Assembly: GCF_014066305.1 (NCBI RefSeq)
Contig: NW_023501125.1
Coordinates: 1-64,000, forward strand
From: Letharia columbiana
Taxonomy: Eukaryota > Ascomycota > Lecanoromycetes > Lecanorales > Parmeliaceae
Direction of reading: 5' to 3'
DNA length: 64,000 nucleotides
Below the pieces are notes generated by a model that worked only from the letters and a program-made list of their open reading frames with translations, was not told where the DNA came from and did not search any database. Position 1 is the first letter of the stretch; every line of letters starts with the position of its first letter. The position numbers and the translations under genes are program-made. Below are positions 9,624 through 20,800 of this stretch, piece by piece.

Positions 9624-12600
9624 ATGGACATGACTATCAACACCCTCAACGCAAACGTTTCAGACATGGCAAGCTCCAGTGATGAGAATGATCGGATCCG
9701 CATGCTTGGTTTATACGAAGAGGAAATGAATCTCTTCGGCAGAATATTGCGAACCATGAAGCTCGACAAGATTCCCGACTTCGCATCTGATGTTCGCCAG
9801 TACGGCCATCGCTCTACAGTCAATAGCCCTATCCAGGGTCTGTCTGAGCCTTGCTCGATCAGCTGCAAGGTCATCAATCCTCCTCTCTATGGATCTTTCC
9901 ATATCGTCTTTCCCATTGAATTCGCGGATGGAGCGAAGTGGATGCTCAAGATTCCCGCCAAAGGCGATCACTTCGACTCCGTTGCTGCTGCTGCCTTGGC
10001 ATCCGAAGCACGGACTATGCAGATGCTTAGAAGAGAGACCAGCATACCAGTCCCAATAGTCTACGCATTCGATACATCTTCTAATAACGATCTCTTGACT
10101 CCCTTCATTCTAATGGAGAAGCTGGATGGTAGACCGTTATATCATCTGTGGTTCGATAGCGAGGTGCCGAAGGCTCGTCTTGAGCATTTTCGTATCAAAG
10201 CCCTCCAGAGCCTTGCTGGAGCTATGGTGCAGCTAAACAAGTTCACCCTCAATACTGGTGGTTCTCTTGTTTTCAATCCTGATGGTACTCCTGTTGGTCT
10301 TGGTGGTGCAAAGGTAGTGGATGGAGTAGCTATATTCAACAAGGCCAGAGCATCTCAGGTCCATCAAACAACCTCCGACAAGGGCGACGAGAGCAACCCC
10401 GATGATCTTCGTGTCGAAGCAGCCAAATCCAGCACCCTTAACGCATTTGGGTGTAGTCAGATCAACGCCGACAAGAGCGATGATGATGACATCATCTACG
10501 AGCGTGGCCCATTCAGCAACCCGAAAGAATATTTCATGTCCAATCTAGACAGATCTGACCCTGCTTTCAGAGCTGATGCATATGAGCGGGGGACCGATAG
10601 GTCTCTTCGCCTGTTCATCGAGTGGGCTTTTGCCGATTCTCGAGATCATGACCGACGTTTTGTCCTCGCCCATCCTGATCTGGATGTCCAAAATATCTTG
10701 GTAGCCGAAGACGGTACATTGACCGGCTTGATTGACTGGGACGGAGTCGCAGCCGTGCCCCGTGAAGTTGGATGCGCCCAGTATCCGCTATGGTTGATGC
10801 GCGATTGGGTGCCATTACGGTATGAGTACGATATAGACAAAGGAAGAGCTTGTACACGCGCCGGATACGAAGAGAGCTCGCCTGCAGAGCTTGCAAGCTA
10901 TCGCGCCTTGTACGCCCACTTGATGGAAGTGGAGATTGAGAAGATGACCGGTGGTTCAAATAAGAGGACTACCTTCGGAACGTCACCAAAGCAGGAAGCC
11001 GATTTGACACGCAGATCCTTGATCATGAGGAACCTGGATCTTTCAGCAGGTGACCCTTGGGTTGCTTTGGGTACTGTGAATCACATTATCGATCAGATCG
11101 AGGAACTGACAGCTCCTGGATGGGAGGACACAGATTCCATTTCCTCATTTTCCAGTGGCTGTGACTCTGACAGTGACTCTGAAAGTGACTCTAGCAGGAG
11201 TGTTGACAGTAGTATCAAAGAAGAAGATACAGAACCCCAAGCTCCTGAAACAGACGAGCAAGGCTCGATTGGTATGAGAGTGAGTGTTTCTGCTCATGGG
11301 GCAGACCAGGAATCTAAAGAGATGGAATTCACTGTGCCTGAAGTGACTGTCAAGGTCATAAACAACTCTTGGGGAGCAGGGGCACAGGATCGAGTATTCC
11401 CGGCCCCTTTGGGGGCGTCTCAAACAGACGTTGGCAAATCCAAGACGCACAAAGCATCCAAAGTGGATCCTGAAGAAGACTGCTCCACGACATCAGCTCA
11501 TCTAGGTTGGACACGCAGACTCCTTCGATTTGGCTGCAACACTGCAGAGAAATCTCTGAGGAAATTAGCAAAGATCGGCTATGTCCCAGAAATAGCCGTT
11601 GACGAAGCCGCAGAGCTATCATCTGAAGCCGGAGTACAATCTGCCGTGACTGTTGCGGAAAAAAATTCTGGGAAGTTGGGGGAGCTCGACACTCCACAGC
11701 AAATAAATGCGATTGAGCTTTCCAAAGAGATGGGAACGAAGCAACTCAAAGACACCCTGTCAACTAACGGTACGAGAGGGCCGGAGCAGATCAACGACGT
11801 TGGGTCGATCGGGTCCACTGCAGATGTGCAGAAAATCCCATCAACTCAAACGATTATCATTTCAGACAAGATCAAAAGATCTGCTTCTATCCCACCCACC
11901 GTAGAGCCGCAAGACATTCTGTTACGAAAGGCTGAGCTCCTGCAAGCAGCGAGGGCGGTGAAGAAGGCGAATAGAAAGGCTCATTATCTTGCTGACAAAG
12001 CGGCAATAAAGAAAGAGCTAAAAGTGTGGGAGAACATTGCTCTTGCGGTTTGGCGTCGCGGTATTTCTCTCGAGCAGCTCCAACTGAACCAGGGCAAGAT
12101 TGCTAGCTCGGTTGTCGATATGATCCGCTCGGAGCAAGAGCATGAGGATGGTCTAGCAGTGAGTACTCATCTCCCATCAGCGACTGAAGTAACCGCTGCC
12201 GCCGCCGAGATGGTAGATAGCAGTGCAGCTGCTCTGAGCCGTCTTGAAGACAATTCCATGCAGTCAAAAGGGGAACCAGAGGAAGTCCGGCTAGAAGAAG
12301 ACGTGCCACAGACCGCGAAGGTCAACGGCGATGAGCCGTCGAGGACGTCCAAGGTCACCATTACCGGTGTTGCAGAGAATAGTAGACTTGAGTCGAAGGC
12401 TCACCGGATTTCCATGAAAATTTCGAATACCACATGTCAAGCTATTCGTGCACCGGAGAACACCGTCTTCGAAATCTTCGAAGACAACAAAGACGAGTCA
12501 GAGTCGCCCAATGCCAATTTGTCCACACCACAGCCTCAAGCTGGGTTGTGTCTTGCTCGGAACTCCCGTACCTCGAAGTCAAATGGCAGTAAGAAGAGAA

Positions 12601-13691
12601 CGAAAAAGCCGACGACAGCTAAAGGGGACAAGACGTCGCCTGCATTGGGAAAAGAGAATCCTTCTTCATCAGAACGGTCTGCATTCAACACTCTCCCCAA
12701 CAATCCTGTTTCAACGAACCAACCAGAAGTACCACCCGAAGAAGATGACTTTGCTGTTGCGTTCAACATTGGGCAGAAGAACAAGATGCTCCACGAAGAA
12801 GCGGCTAGAGACTTCACCAAAGTAAGAGAATCGCAGACATCGTCCGGGTCCTCATCTACGTCTAGAGAATGTGTGCTACCGGCGGCCGCTAAAACCTCTT
12901 ACAGCCTTAGAGCTCTTTGCAAGTTTGGGACCTCGTACTTCACGCAGATCCTCTTTAACCGCAACCAATCCAAGGAAGACAAAGAATGCTTGTCTCAGGA
13001 AAGCAGTGTAATCAGTGAGAGTGGTAATGAAGAAGAAGGAGGAAGCGACGTCGAAGATACTCATTCTAGTGCCACTTCGCTAAGTGACGACCAAGTCAAT
13101 GATGAAGAGAACCATGAAATCAAGGAAGATAAAGATGATACGCCAGAATTTGCAGTCATTGCTACCAACGAAGGCAACGGAGGTGGATGCGGTGGAGATG
13201 AAGATGGCGAAGAGTTTGACGAAGAGGGACGCGAAGAAGGTAGAATAAACGAAGCGATGGGACAGACGAACCACCACAAGCATGCGTCATTCGCCAAAGG
13301 CTCGCGCGAGGAAGACGGGCTCATCAAGCCTTGCGCATCTCGAAGGACGTATGACCCCTGCACTGAAGATTGGGTAGAGGCAAAGAATTTCGACAAACCA
13401 ACCAAGGTTGGAAGCACAACTACAACAAGTGACAAAGCACGACTCGCCGAAATGATAGATGACGATGACGGCGGAGATGAAGGAGATGCGAACATTGAAT
13501 CCGGCCATGAGGATCAAGCTGGCGGCGACGAAGGGGTTGAATCTTTGGGTGACTCAGGCATACCTGAATTCGAGGATCATGGCGGATTTGATCGCTACAC
13601 CGTCTGCAACCTCCTAGGGATGGGGGAACTCGACGAGCTGCGCCTGCTACGCCTGAAAGAGGGGTTTTTGATGCTACTTGAGCAGTATTGA
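9624..13691 (+). CDS. Giant APH-like kinase 2 with acidic tail
   Basis: Intronless, 1355 aa from the ATG at 9624; ATGs at 9630 and 9666 are alternatives, and the open frame upstream starts only at TTG. The kinase domain spans roughly residues 20-490: loop YGSFHIVF, lysine in MLKIPAKG, hinge FILMEKLDG, catalytic loop AHPDLDVQN and metal motif LIDWDG, all intact. It has an insertion of about 45 residues before ERGPFSNPKEY that APH-3 lacks. The long tail is Glu/Asp/Ser-rich with conserved islands: LGWTRRLLRFGC, a WENIALAV module, CKFGTSYF, and YDPCTEDWVEA, followed by the terminal module ending in RLKEGFLMLLEQY. The tail islands match APH-3 best. Substrate and location are unknown; no signal peptide or membrane segment is seen. 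Confidence 0.85.
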   Translation: MDMTINTLNANVSDMASSSDENDRIRMLGLYEEEMNLFGRILRTMKLDKIPDFASDVRQYGHRSTVNSPIQGLSEPCSISCKVINPPLYGSFHIVFPIEFADGAKWMLKIPAKGDHFDSVAAAALASEARTMQMLRRETSIPVPIVYAFDTSSNNDLLTPFILMEKLDGRPLYHLWFDSEVPKARLEHFRIKALQSLAGAMVQLNKFTLNTGGSLVFNPDGTPVGLGGAKVVDGVAIFNKARASQVHQTTSDKGDESNPDDLRVEAAKSSTLNAFGCSQINADKSDDDDIIYERGPFSNPKEYFMSNLDRSDPAFRADAYERGTDRSLRLFIEWAFADSRDHDRRFVLAHPDLDVQNILVAEDGTLTGLIDWDGVAAVPREVGCAQYPLWLMRDWVPLRYEYDIDKGRACTRAGYEESSPAELASYRALYAHLMEVEIEKMTGGSNKRTTFGTSPKQEADLTRRSLIMRNLDLSAGDPWVALGTVNHIIDQIEELTAPGWEDTDSISSFSSGCDSDSDSESDSSRSVDSSIKEEDTEPQAPETDEQGSIGMRVSVSAHGADQESKEMEFTVPEVTVKVINNSWGAGAQDRVFPAPLGASQTDVGKSKTHKASKVDPEEDCSTTSAHLGWTRRLLRFGCNTAEKSLRKLAKIGYVPEIAVDEAAELSSEAGVQSAVTVAEKNSGKLGELDTPQQINAIELSKEMGTKQLKDTLSTNGTRGPEQINDVGSIGSTADVQKIPSTQTIIISDKIKRSASIPPTVEPQDILLRKAELLQAARAVKKANRKAHYLADKAAIKKELKVWENIALAVWRRGISLEQLQLNQGKIASSVVDMIRSEQEHEDGLAVSTHLPSATEVTAAAAEMVDSSAAALSRLEDNSMQSKGEPEEVRLEEDVPQTAKVNGDEPSRTSKVTITGVAENSRLESKAHRISMKISNTTCQAIRAPENTVFEIFEDNKDESESPNANLSTPQPQAGLCLARNSRTSKSNGSKKRTKKPTTAKGDKTSPALGKENPSSSERSAFNTLPNNPVSTNQPEVPPEEDDFAVAFNIGQKNKMLHEEAARDFTKVRESQTSSGSSSTSRECVLPAAAKTSYSLRALCKFGTSYFTQILFNRNQSKEDKECLSQESSVISESGNEEEGGSDVEDTHSSATSLSDDQVNDEENHEIKEDKDDTPEFAVIATNEGNGGGCGGDEDGEEFDEEGREEGRINEAMGQTNHHKHASFAKGSREEDGLIKPCASRRTYDPCTEDWVEAKNFDKPTKVGSTTTTSDKARLAEMIDDDDGGDEGDANIESGHEDQAGGDEGVESLGDSGIPEFEDHGGFDRYTVCNLLGMGELDELRLLRLKEGFLMLLEQY

Positions 13692-14740
13692 GGCTCGATG
13701 AAGGGTTTGGGGGGGAGTCACATGCTGTCGAAGAAGGTGGGGATGGAGGTGAACACTCTAAGGCATAAAGAGGAGCGTTTCAAGTGCTGGAGGCCATCAC
13801 GTCGTGGGTCGTTAGCAAGGGCAATGTGAGACGAGGTAGTGGACTCCAAGGAGTTTGGCGATGTGTAGGGTCTTTCTTCACGTGATGGTGAAGCGATTAC
13901 ATACGATATTTGGGGACGGCATAAAGCTCAGCTGGCTCTGGCGAGTCAAAGCGCCGAGAAGCATGGATAATGGTAGAGACAGGGTATTTCTTTTTTCCTT
14001 TGCAGCGAGAGAGATACCTATGGTCATGATTGTATTTAGACTCGATGATTGGCTTGCATACATAGCTAGACCATTGAGGCAATCTTTCTCGGGCGCTGTC
14101 TAAATTACTAGATCTTCAACAAGCGTCGACAAGACTCAAAGAATCACGAATCGAGAATGACTATCCCATGTAATAGCATATCTTGCGGTTTAATCGTTGG
14201 ATAGAGATGATGCAAGTTTATACTAATGCTCATGCTTGCAGATTGAGTTCTATACTTTGAGGACTCTATACTGTGGACTTGGAAGAAAATGTGAATGCAA
14301 AAAGATTTCTAGATCTAACAAAATAATGCTTTCTTCCAAGACTCCAGATATAGGCTCCTCGTGGTACACTAAGGCGTTGAAAGTGTCGAATGAGAGGAGG
14401 TAGGTGCTGTTTACAAGCGCGTTCCCCAGACAAGTAATGAATGCGGCGCCCTTGCTCGAACGTGCTTGAAAGCCATGATTCTCTATACTAAGCATCCGTA
14501 GTACTATTCGCTTGCTGCCAAATCCTGCTTATTGGATAATGTGTGCATTCAGTAATCTCATAGCATGTAGAATAGTTATTCTATTGTGATATTCTATAAA
14601 GTATATAAGAAGAATGGAGGTTGACTATCTATTTATGGTGTGAAGTCCACACTAAGGCTATTTGCCACTTGTGTCTTTGCCACCATGAGGAGTAGTAATA
14701 ACACCTATTTGGAACTTAGTAGTGTAGCCATGCTGGCCTC
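13692..14740. other. Intergenic interval
   Basis: No gene that I can support. Short open frames occur on both strands around 13855-14500 but show no domain. The 3' part is slightly AT-rich. Confidence 0.4.
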
Positions 14741-15167
14741 CTATTGGCTGATTCCAACACTGCTTGAGTCTTGGCTTTGCCCTTTCCTTTCTCCTTTGCG
14801 ACCCTGCTCCGCCTCTGGAGCCAACTGTGCCCCGGAGACCTGCTGCTTCTCCCTCTTTGGCCACTTTCGTGACTTCTGAGTTACCCCGGCTTTGGCAGTC
14901 GCTGTTTGTCGAGGTTTTTCGGGCTTCATGATGATTTCCCTCTGGTTATCATTATTTGTGTTCGCGAAGTCAGCGTTACCGGCGTCCTTAGCCTTCCTCT
15001 CTAGCTTCCTCACGCGATCTTGCTCCCTCTGTGCTCTTTCCCTTCGGTCCCATTCGTCCATGGATTCTATGCATTTACCACTTTTTCTCCAAAAGTGGTT
15101 GGGGTGGATCCGGCACTGGCACAAGTGGTGTATCTCAACGCAAAAAGTGGATATTGGTACTGCCACA
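14741..15167 (-). pseudogene. Broken zinc-finger gene B
   Basis: The minus strand encodes a degraded relative of zinc-finger genes A and C. It keeps C-V-E-I-H, QCRIH and SGKC, but the final cysteine of the closing pair is lost (CIESM). It has the same kind of charged tail, with Arg/Lys/Glu followed by Lys/Gln/Gly. The expected C-G start of the array (TGTGGC at about 15167) is in a different frame from the rest. A run of five T at about 15149 is one base longer than the family spacing requires. I see no matching acceptor site for the conserved intron and no in-frame ATG. It lies between APH-2 and gene C without its own APH partner, so it may be the relic of a duplicated pair. Sequencing error in the T run is possible. 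Confidence 0.5.
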
Positions 15168-16800
15168 CCAGCTCGGAAGAGTTAGGTAGCATCCGGTTTT
15201 TGGTGTTCTTGTAGCCGTTGCGGTGATGGCTGCCTCCTACTTTTCTTTCCTACCGTGGCAACGTAAACAGGGACCGGAATAAGTCTGTAAGGCGTGCCAT
15301 ACCCTAGTACGTCTTGACGTCCTTTGAGTGTTTGTCGTGTTTAGGTCAAGGCGTTTTGAGCTACATCATGTTAGCATCAAAGCTCGATGATGTGATCTGG
15401 GTGAGACAAGCCTTGATGCGTTCTCGACAGATCAGAGAGGATCGCAGGAGCCAATTTCGGAAGAGAGGATGCAAACTTCAAAGACGTGGCGAATGTTGTT
15501 GAAAGGCTTGGTGGTGGGATATATTGTAGAGGATTTTCTCCCTAATGGAAGTGGAAAAGTAGAAGGGTGGTGAGTGTTCCCTGTGGCAGCAGCGGCCGTG
15601 CACGAGATGCCATAACTATGTTTATATATTTACCTAATGTCTCAGTAAGTTTTGCAATTCAATTTCTCGGCACCATGGACACTACCTCTTGTTTCTTACT
15701 GACGAGCTATAACTGCGTTGGTATGTGTGTAGTGTAATACAAAGAAATTTTAATGGCGGCTATGGAGTGCAATATATATGGTACATCAAGAGGCTAGTAG
15801 AGGACCTTGTCCTAATCGACACATAGGTGTCGAGAGCCAGGTCATGGGGTCATACTGTGGCACTGAAACTCTTATTCAGCGTAACACAAAAACCTTTCGC
15901 CACTCTGAGGTAATTACTCAGACTACAGGGTCCGTGAATAGCAACTTACCCAAATCAAGAGCCTAGAAAGATATGGTCAAACCTTCTTATTCTAGGAAGC
16001 ACCAGAAAGGAAGCTAAAAGTCTTGCTTGAAGGTTATTTTGTATGCAGCCTGGACGAACTAGACAGAAAGCTATTTATCAAAAAACTTCCATCGATATCC
16101 ACGAAGCCTGTTGCCAAGTAAATGTCAACTTAGTTGTTCCATGTGTGAAAAACGTATATCCCACCCACTCACACATATACTTCCCACGTAGGATGTGAAC
16201 AAGTGGTTGTGCCATCTCACGCCGGGGATGGTAAGTCTAAGGAAGTCCGAACAGAGGTCGGAACAGGCATATTCTCGTAGTTCAGCGTAGGGAAAGTGTT
16301 ATGTCTGTACGACGTAGATCTGGAGTGGAAGTCTAGTCATGTACAAGCGCGGATGGGTGGGTCAAAGTATACTATGGTTCAGAAAGAGATGAATATGAAT
16401 GAACAGCCACTTGCTGGTGCAGAAGAGGTGTCTGTGTAGGGGTTGATGAGGGGATGTCTATATAGGCCATGATGAATAGGTGTCTACTGCTATAGCCACA
16501 TGCGTGAAAAAAGCGGTTATATCATGAGACCCACCAACCCCCAGTCCCACTGTGGATGAATAATGACCACACCGGCTGCCCAGCGTGCCAGGGTCGCAGG
16601 GGGTATCTTGCTGTGAACACTAAGCAGGTTGTGGGTACGTAAACCTCCGACTTTGGAGTTGGATCTTTCTCAATCTTATAGTTGCTGGCGGTGTGAGGGA
16701 AGTAATAAGGAGGACTGAATAATATAGGGGTTCACGACAGTCTCCGTCGTCTCCATGTTGATCCACTGTTGGAAAAGACAGGATGTAGATTGAGGGTCCA
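15168..16800. other. Intergenic interval, possibly lost gene space
   Basis: No gene supported over 1.6 kb. A TATATATTTACC element at about 15627 copies the one at about 9041 in the A/APH-2 promoter, which suggests that this is the upstream region of broken gene B. No APH-like sequence is found on the other side of it. Confidence 0.4.
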
Positions 16801-17177
16801 CTACTTGCGATCCCCTTTCTTCGCTTCCACCCACCCGGGCACACATTTGGAACCCAGTTTTTTGCCATCTTTCCCCGTCTTTTTAGTCTTCTTACTTATC
16901 TTCGTAGCCTGCGCCTCCTCCTGTTCCTTGTCGGCTTTCAGAGCGGCTTCTGCTTCCTTTATTTCCTTTTCCTGAGTCTTCCACTCTCGCTCGCATGGTG
17001 GACATTGGCCCTCCCATTTCGAATACGTCTTGTGTTTGAGGCAAAGGACCATGTGCTTGGCGTCGATGCATGTTTGTTTGAACACTCCGTGACATTTTCC
17101 ACTAAACAATTGATCAGAGATTGTCGATGAAAGTCTGTGAGTCTCTCATGTAGGCAGTACCAGTGGTGGCTCTTCAT
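16801..17177 (-). CDS. Small zinc-finger protein C with lysine-rich tail
   Basis: Two exons, 17177-17161 and 17101-16801, encode 105 aa. The 59-nt intron (GTACTG to TTTAG) has the same length and position (inside the TGT codon of the first conserved Cys) as the one in gene A. The metal-binding array reads HHCGKC, TCIDAKH, CLKH and CPPC, matching gene A residue for residue in spacing. The tail is Lys/Glu-rich (helical) and ends SKCVPGWVEAKKG. It lies head-to-head with APH-3, 0.7 kb away. Function unknown; a nucleic-acid or protein-binding zinc ribbon is the plain reading. The short first exon rests on splice signals plus conservation with gene A. Confidence 0.6.
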
Positions 17178-17892
17178 TGATACATGTCCGCTTGGGCGTC
17201 TACCGGATAATTGTCAGCAGAGTATCTGTAGATGTCAACAAGATCCAACAAACCTTGGTACTTTCAATTCTGCCGCGAGCTTCAAGTTGTCCTCGAGGTA
17301 GGGTGGAGGTAGAGGAGGGTTTTGACCCATGGCTTGGGCGTAGTCACAGATGTTTGTTGAAATTTTTGAGGGGTGAGAAATCTAGGAGTGATGGGCTTCA
17401 CAGAAGACAGGGAGCGAGGGACTGTGTTCGGAATCGGTATATATGTATTAAGTCCTATCAACGTCAGTCAACACACTTTCAAAACCATAACAACTTGCAT
17501 CTAGCGCGTCTCCATTAGCAACTTTCTCCACGCTAAACTCAATGTCTGACCTTTGCCACTGCACTTCAAGAACACGCTCCGCGCTTCAACAACACCCGCC
17601 GTAGGTATTTATACCACAAGCTCGACATCACTGTGGCATTGAAGCACATCGATAGCGAAACATATCTCCAACTGCGGCATCTGCTCACTGAACAGGAGGA
17701 CAGTATCGGGAAGGCTTTTGTATGAGACGTACACAAAAAGACGGCCAACTGCGTCAGATTCTTTCACCACTCTCCAGCTCAAAACATCACAAACAAGCGT
17801 CAGTGCACTCATCTAGCATCTTCCCGCAATCCTCAGCAACTTCGAACCAGTCCGCACCCGCCATCGTCGGCTCTTAAAGAAGTGGCAGTGTC
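17178..17892. promoter_or_regulatory. Divergent promoter between gene C and APH-3
   Basis: This 0.7-kb spacer separates the head-to-head starts of zinc-finger gene C and APH-3. It has a TATATATG element at about 17438 and an ACGCTAAA octamer at about 17530 related to the elements before APH-2. No other gene is evident. Confidence 0.35.
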
Positions 17893-20800
17893 ATGGCTAG
17901 TACTAAGACACAGAAGTCGATGAACTCCAACGAGCAGGATCGGCATGCAGATGGCATCAGAATTAGCGGACAGGAACGCGCGACATTCGCATCCATCCTT
18001 GCAATCGTTGATTTGGACGCAATATCCAAGTTTGCTTCTACGGTGCGCCAGTCAGGCCACCTTTCCACAGCAACCAACCTCACGAGGATAGTGGCCTCAC
18101 TCGGCTTCACACCCTGCAAAGTAAACTCAGCACCATTCTCGGGATCTTACAACATTGTCTTTGCCATCGAGTTTACTGATGGCGTTTGCTGGATGCTAAA
18201 AATCCCCGCCAACGGCCATAATCAGCAGTTTGGTGAGCTTGCAAGCAAGGCTCTTATATCTGAAGCGCGCACTATGCAATTGATCAAGAAAGCAACAACG
18301 ATTCCTATTCCTGCTGTGTATGCATTTGACGGTTCTTTGGATAACGAGTTGCATGTGCCTTTCATCTTAATGGAGCGAATCGATGGGACACCTCTGTACA
18401 AAGGATGGTTCAACGAAGACGAAAAACCAAAGGCTCAGCTCGAGAAATTTCGGGCTAGAGCTTTACAGAGCCTTGCAGCGGCTATGGCACAGCTAAATCT
18501 GTTCATGCTGGATCATGGAGGCTCGGTTGTATTCGATTCTGATGGCAAAGCGGTCGGTGTTGGAGGAGCGAAGATCGTTGATGCGAATGCCATGTGGTAT
18601 TCAGAAGACGAAAACCCAAACAACATCGACATCTTCTGTGAGAAAGGACCATTTGCTGATCCAAAACCCGCTCTTCGTTTCATGCTGGACCGTCGTCCAT
18701 CGAGACCTGAAGATGACGCATACCTCAAGGGTGTTGATGCTTTACTGCGCATGTTCGTCGAGTGGGCGTGCGAAAAGAAACCACACGGGCCCCGTTTTGT
18801 CTTGGCACACCCCGATTTCGATATTCAGAATATCCTGGTTGCTGAAGATGGAACGCTACGCGGTTTGATTGACTGGGATGGTGCTGCTGCAGTGCCGCGA
18901 GAGGTCGGCTGCGCCCAGTTTCCCATTTGGCTGATGCATGACTGGATAGAGACTCAATATGACTACGACGTTAGTGCGGGAAAGCCACGGGAAGAAGCTG
19001 GATATAATGAGAGCTCACCTAACGAGCTTTCGTGCTACCGAGCGATGTACGCGCAGTTTATGGAACAGGAAATTGCGCTCAACTATAAAGGGTCGGCACA
19101 TCTCACAGTCCACGGTACCACGCCCAAGGAAGAAGCTGATGTGACTCGGCGGTCTCTGGTGATGAAAAATTTGGAAATTGCTACGAACACTCCTATGGTT
19201 ACCTCCGATATTGTTGACCATATGCTGGCCTTGATTGTAGACCTCACAAAATTGGACTGGGAGGATGTACAGCCCGACTGTGACTCATCCTTCTCAACCC
19301 ATAGTGAAATAGAGACCGAGATGATAGAGCGCAAGCTGGGTAGTGCCACAGTGGAGTACGTTTCAGGCAGCAGCGGCAGCGGCAGCGAGAGCAACATCTG
19401 CAGCAATAGTGATAAAGACAGCACCGACACCAAAGCGACAGAGATAGATGATGAGGACCAAGCCATGGTAACTAACGATTCTACCAATCAGTTCGATGGT
19501 AAAGCCGTCAACATGGACGCTTTTGTAACCGAGCCCCCACTCCTGAGCAAAGTCGAAGCCCGAGAGCAGGGAACGGAACCCTCTGCTGATTCTCGTGGCG
19601 ACAAACCAAGCTCAACTTCTCTGGGTTGGACGTGGAGACTGCTTCGACTCGGTTGCGATAAGGCTGAAATTTGCCTGAGAAGTATTGCCAAGATCGGCCA
19701 TGTTCAGAATGATGCCGTCGGTAGAGTGGCGGAAGTACCGGCCAAAGTCGAAACACAACATGGTAAAGTCGCCATGCAGGGAGAGTTTAGACAGATCAAA
19801 GATATCTCTTCCACTCAAGGTATGGAGGCTTCGCGGCAGCCCACTAACATAGCATCAATAATACCTACGGCAAAGGTCGACGAGATCTCTGCGAGGAAGG
19901 CTGATCTCCTCAAACCGGCTAAGGCGGAGAAGAAGCTTACTGAGTATACTGAAGAGAAGGCTGAAACCGAGGAGCAAGGAATATGGGAGCGAATTGCTAT
20001 CGATGTCCGCAACTGTGGTGTATCCGTCGAAATCCTTCGAAAGCATGAATTCCAGATTACATCATGCGTCATTTATACAATCATTAACGAGCTCAAGGCA
20101 GAGCAGAAGCAAGACCAGGATCTGACGGCATACGTAACACTCGCGGAGGAAGCAATATCCGTTGCCACTGAGACGGCGAGTAGCAGTACAGCTGATGCTG
20201 AGCCTGACAGCTCAGCTGGAATGTTAGCGCTGGGACGCCACGCTACGCTAATCGATAAGGAAGTGGCTATACCTACTACTCAAGTGACACGAGTACCGCC
20301 ATCTTCTAGCTTTGCATCCACATCCGGGTACAAGGTACTCATGGAAAAAATTGCAAGCCGTCTTCGAGCTTGGGGTCGATGTGGCACTTCGTACCTGAAG
20401 TGCATGTTTGCTAGTCCCATCGCATCGGGACGCATGCGGCATCTCACATCAGACAGTACAGTCCACAGTGAAGAAGATGAAGAAGACGATGTCCGGAGTG
20501 ACGACCGCGGAACTCCTAGCTTCAGTGTGATGTTCCTAAGTGAAGATGAGGTCGAAGTTGGAGAGAAAGAGGATGATGGAGAAGTCGTGGAAGAGACGTC
20601 GGCACTGAGCGTCAATACTGTCGCTGAAGATGGTAAGGGGGAAGGAGAAAAACACGAAGGTGAACCTGACGTAGGTGAAGATGACGAAGGTGAAGGCAAC
20701 AAGAATGAAGTCAAAGAAGATAGAATGAGTGAAGCCACCGGAAAGACCAAAGACCGCCATGATTCCGTTCACACCGAAGGCTCGGACCAAGAACACGGTC

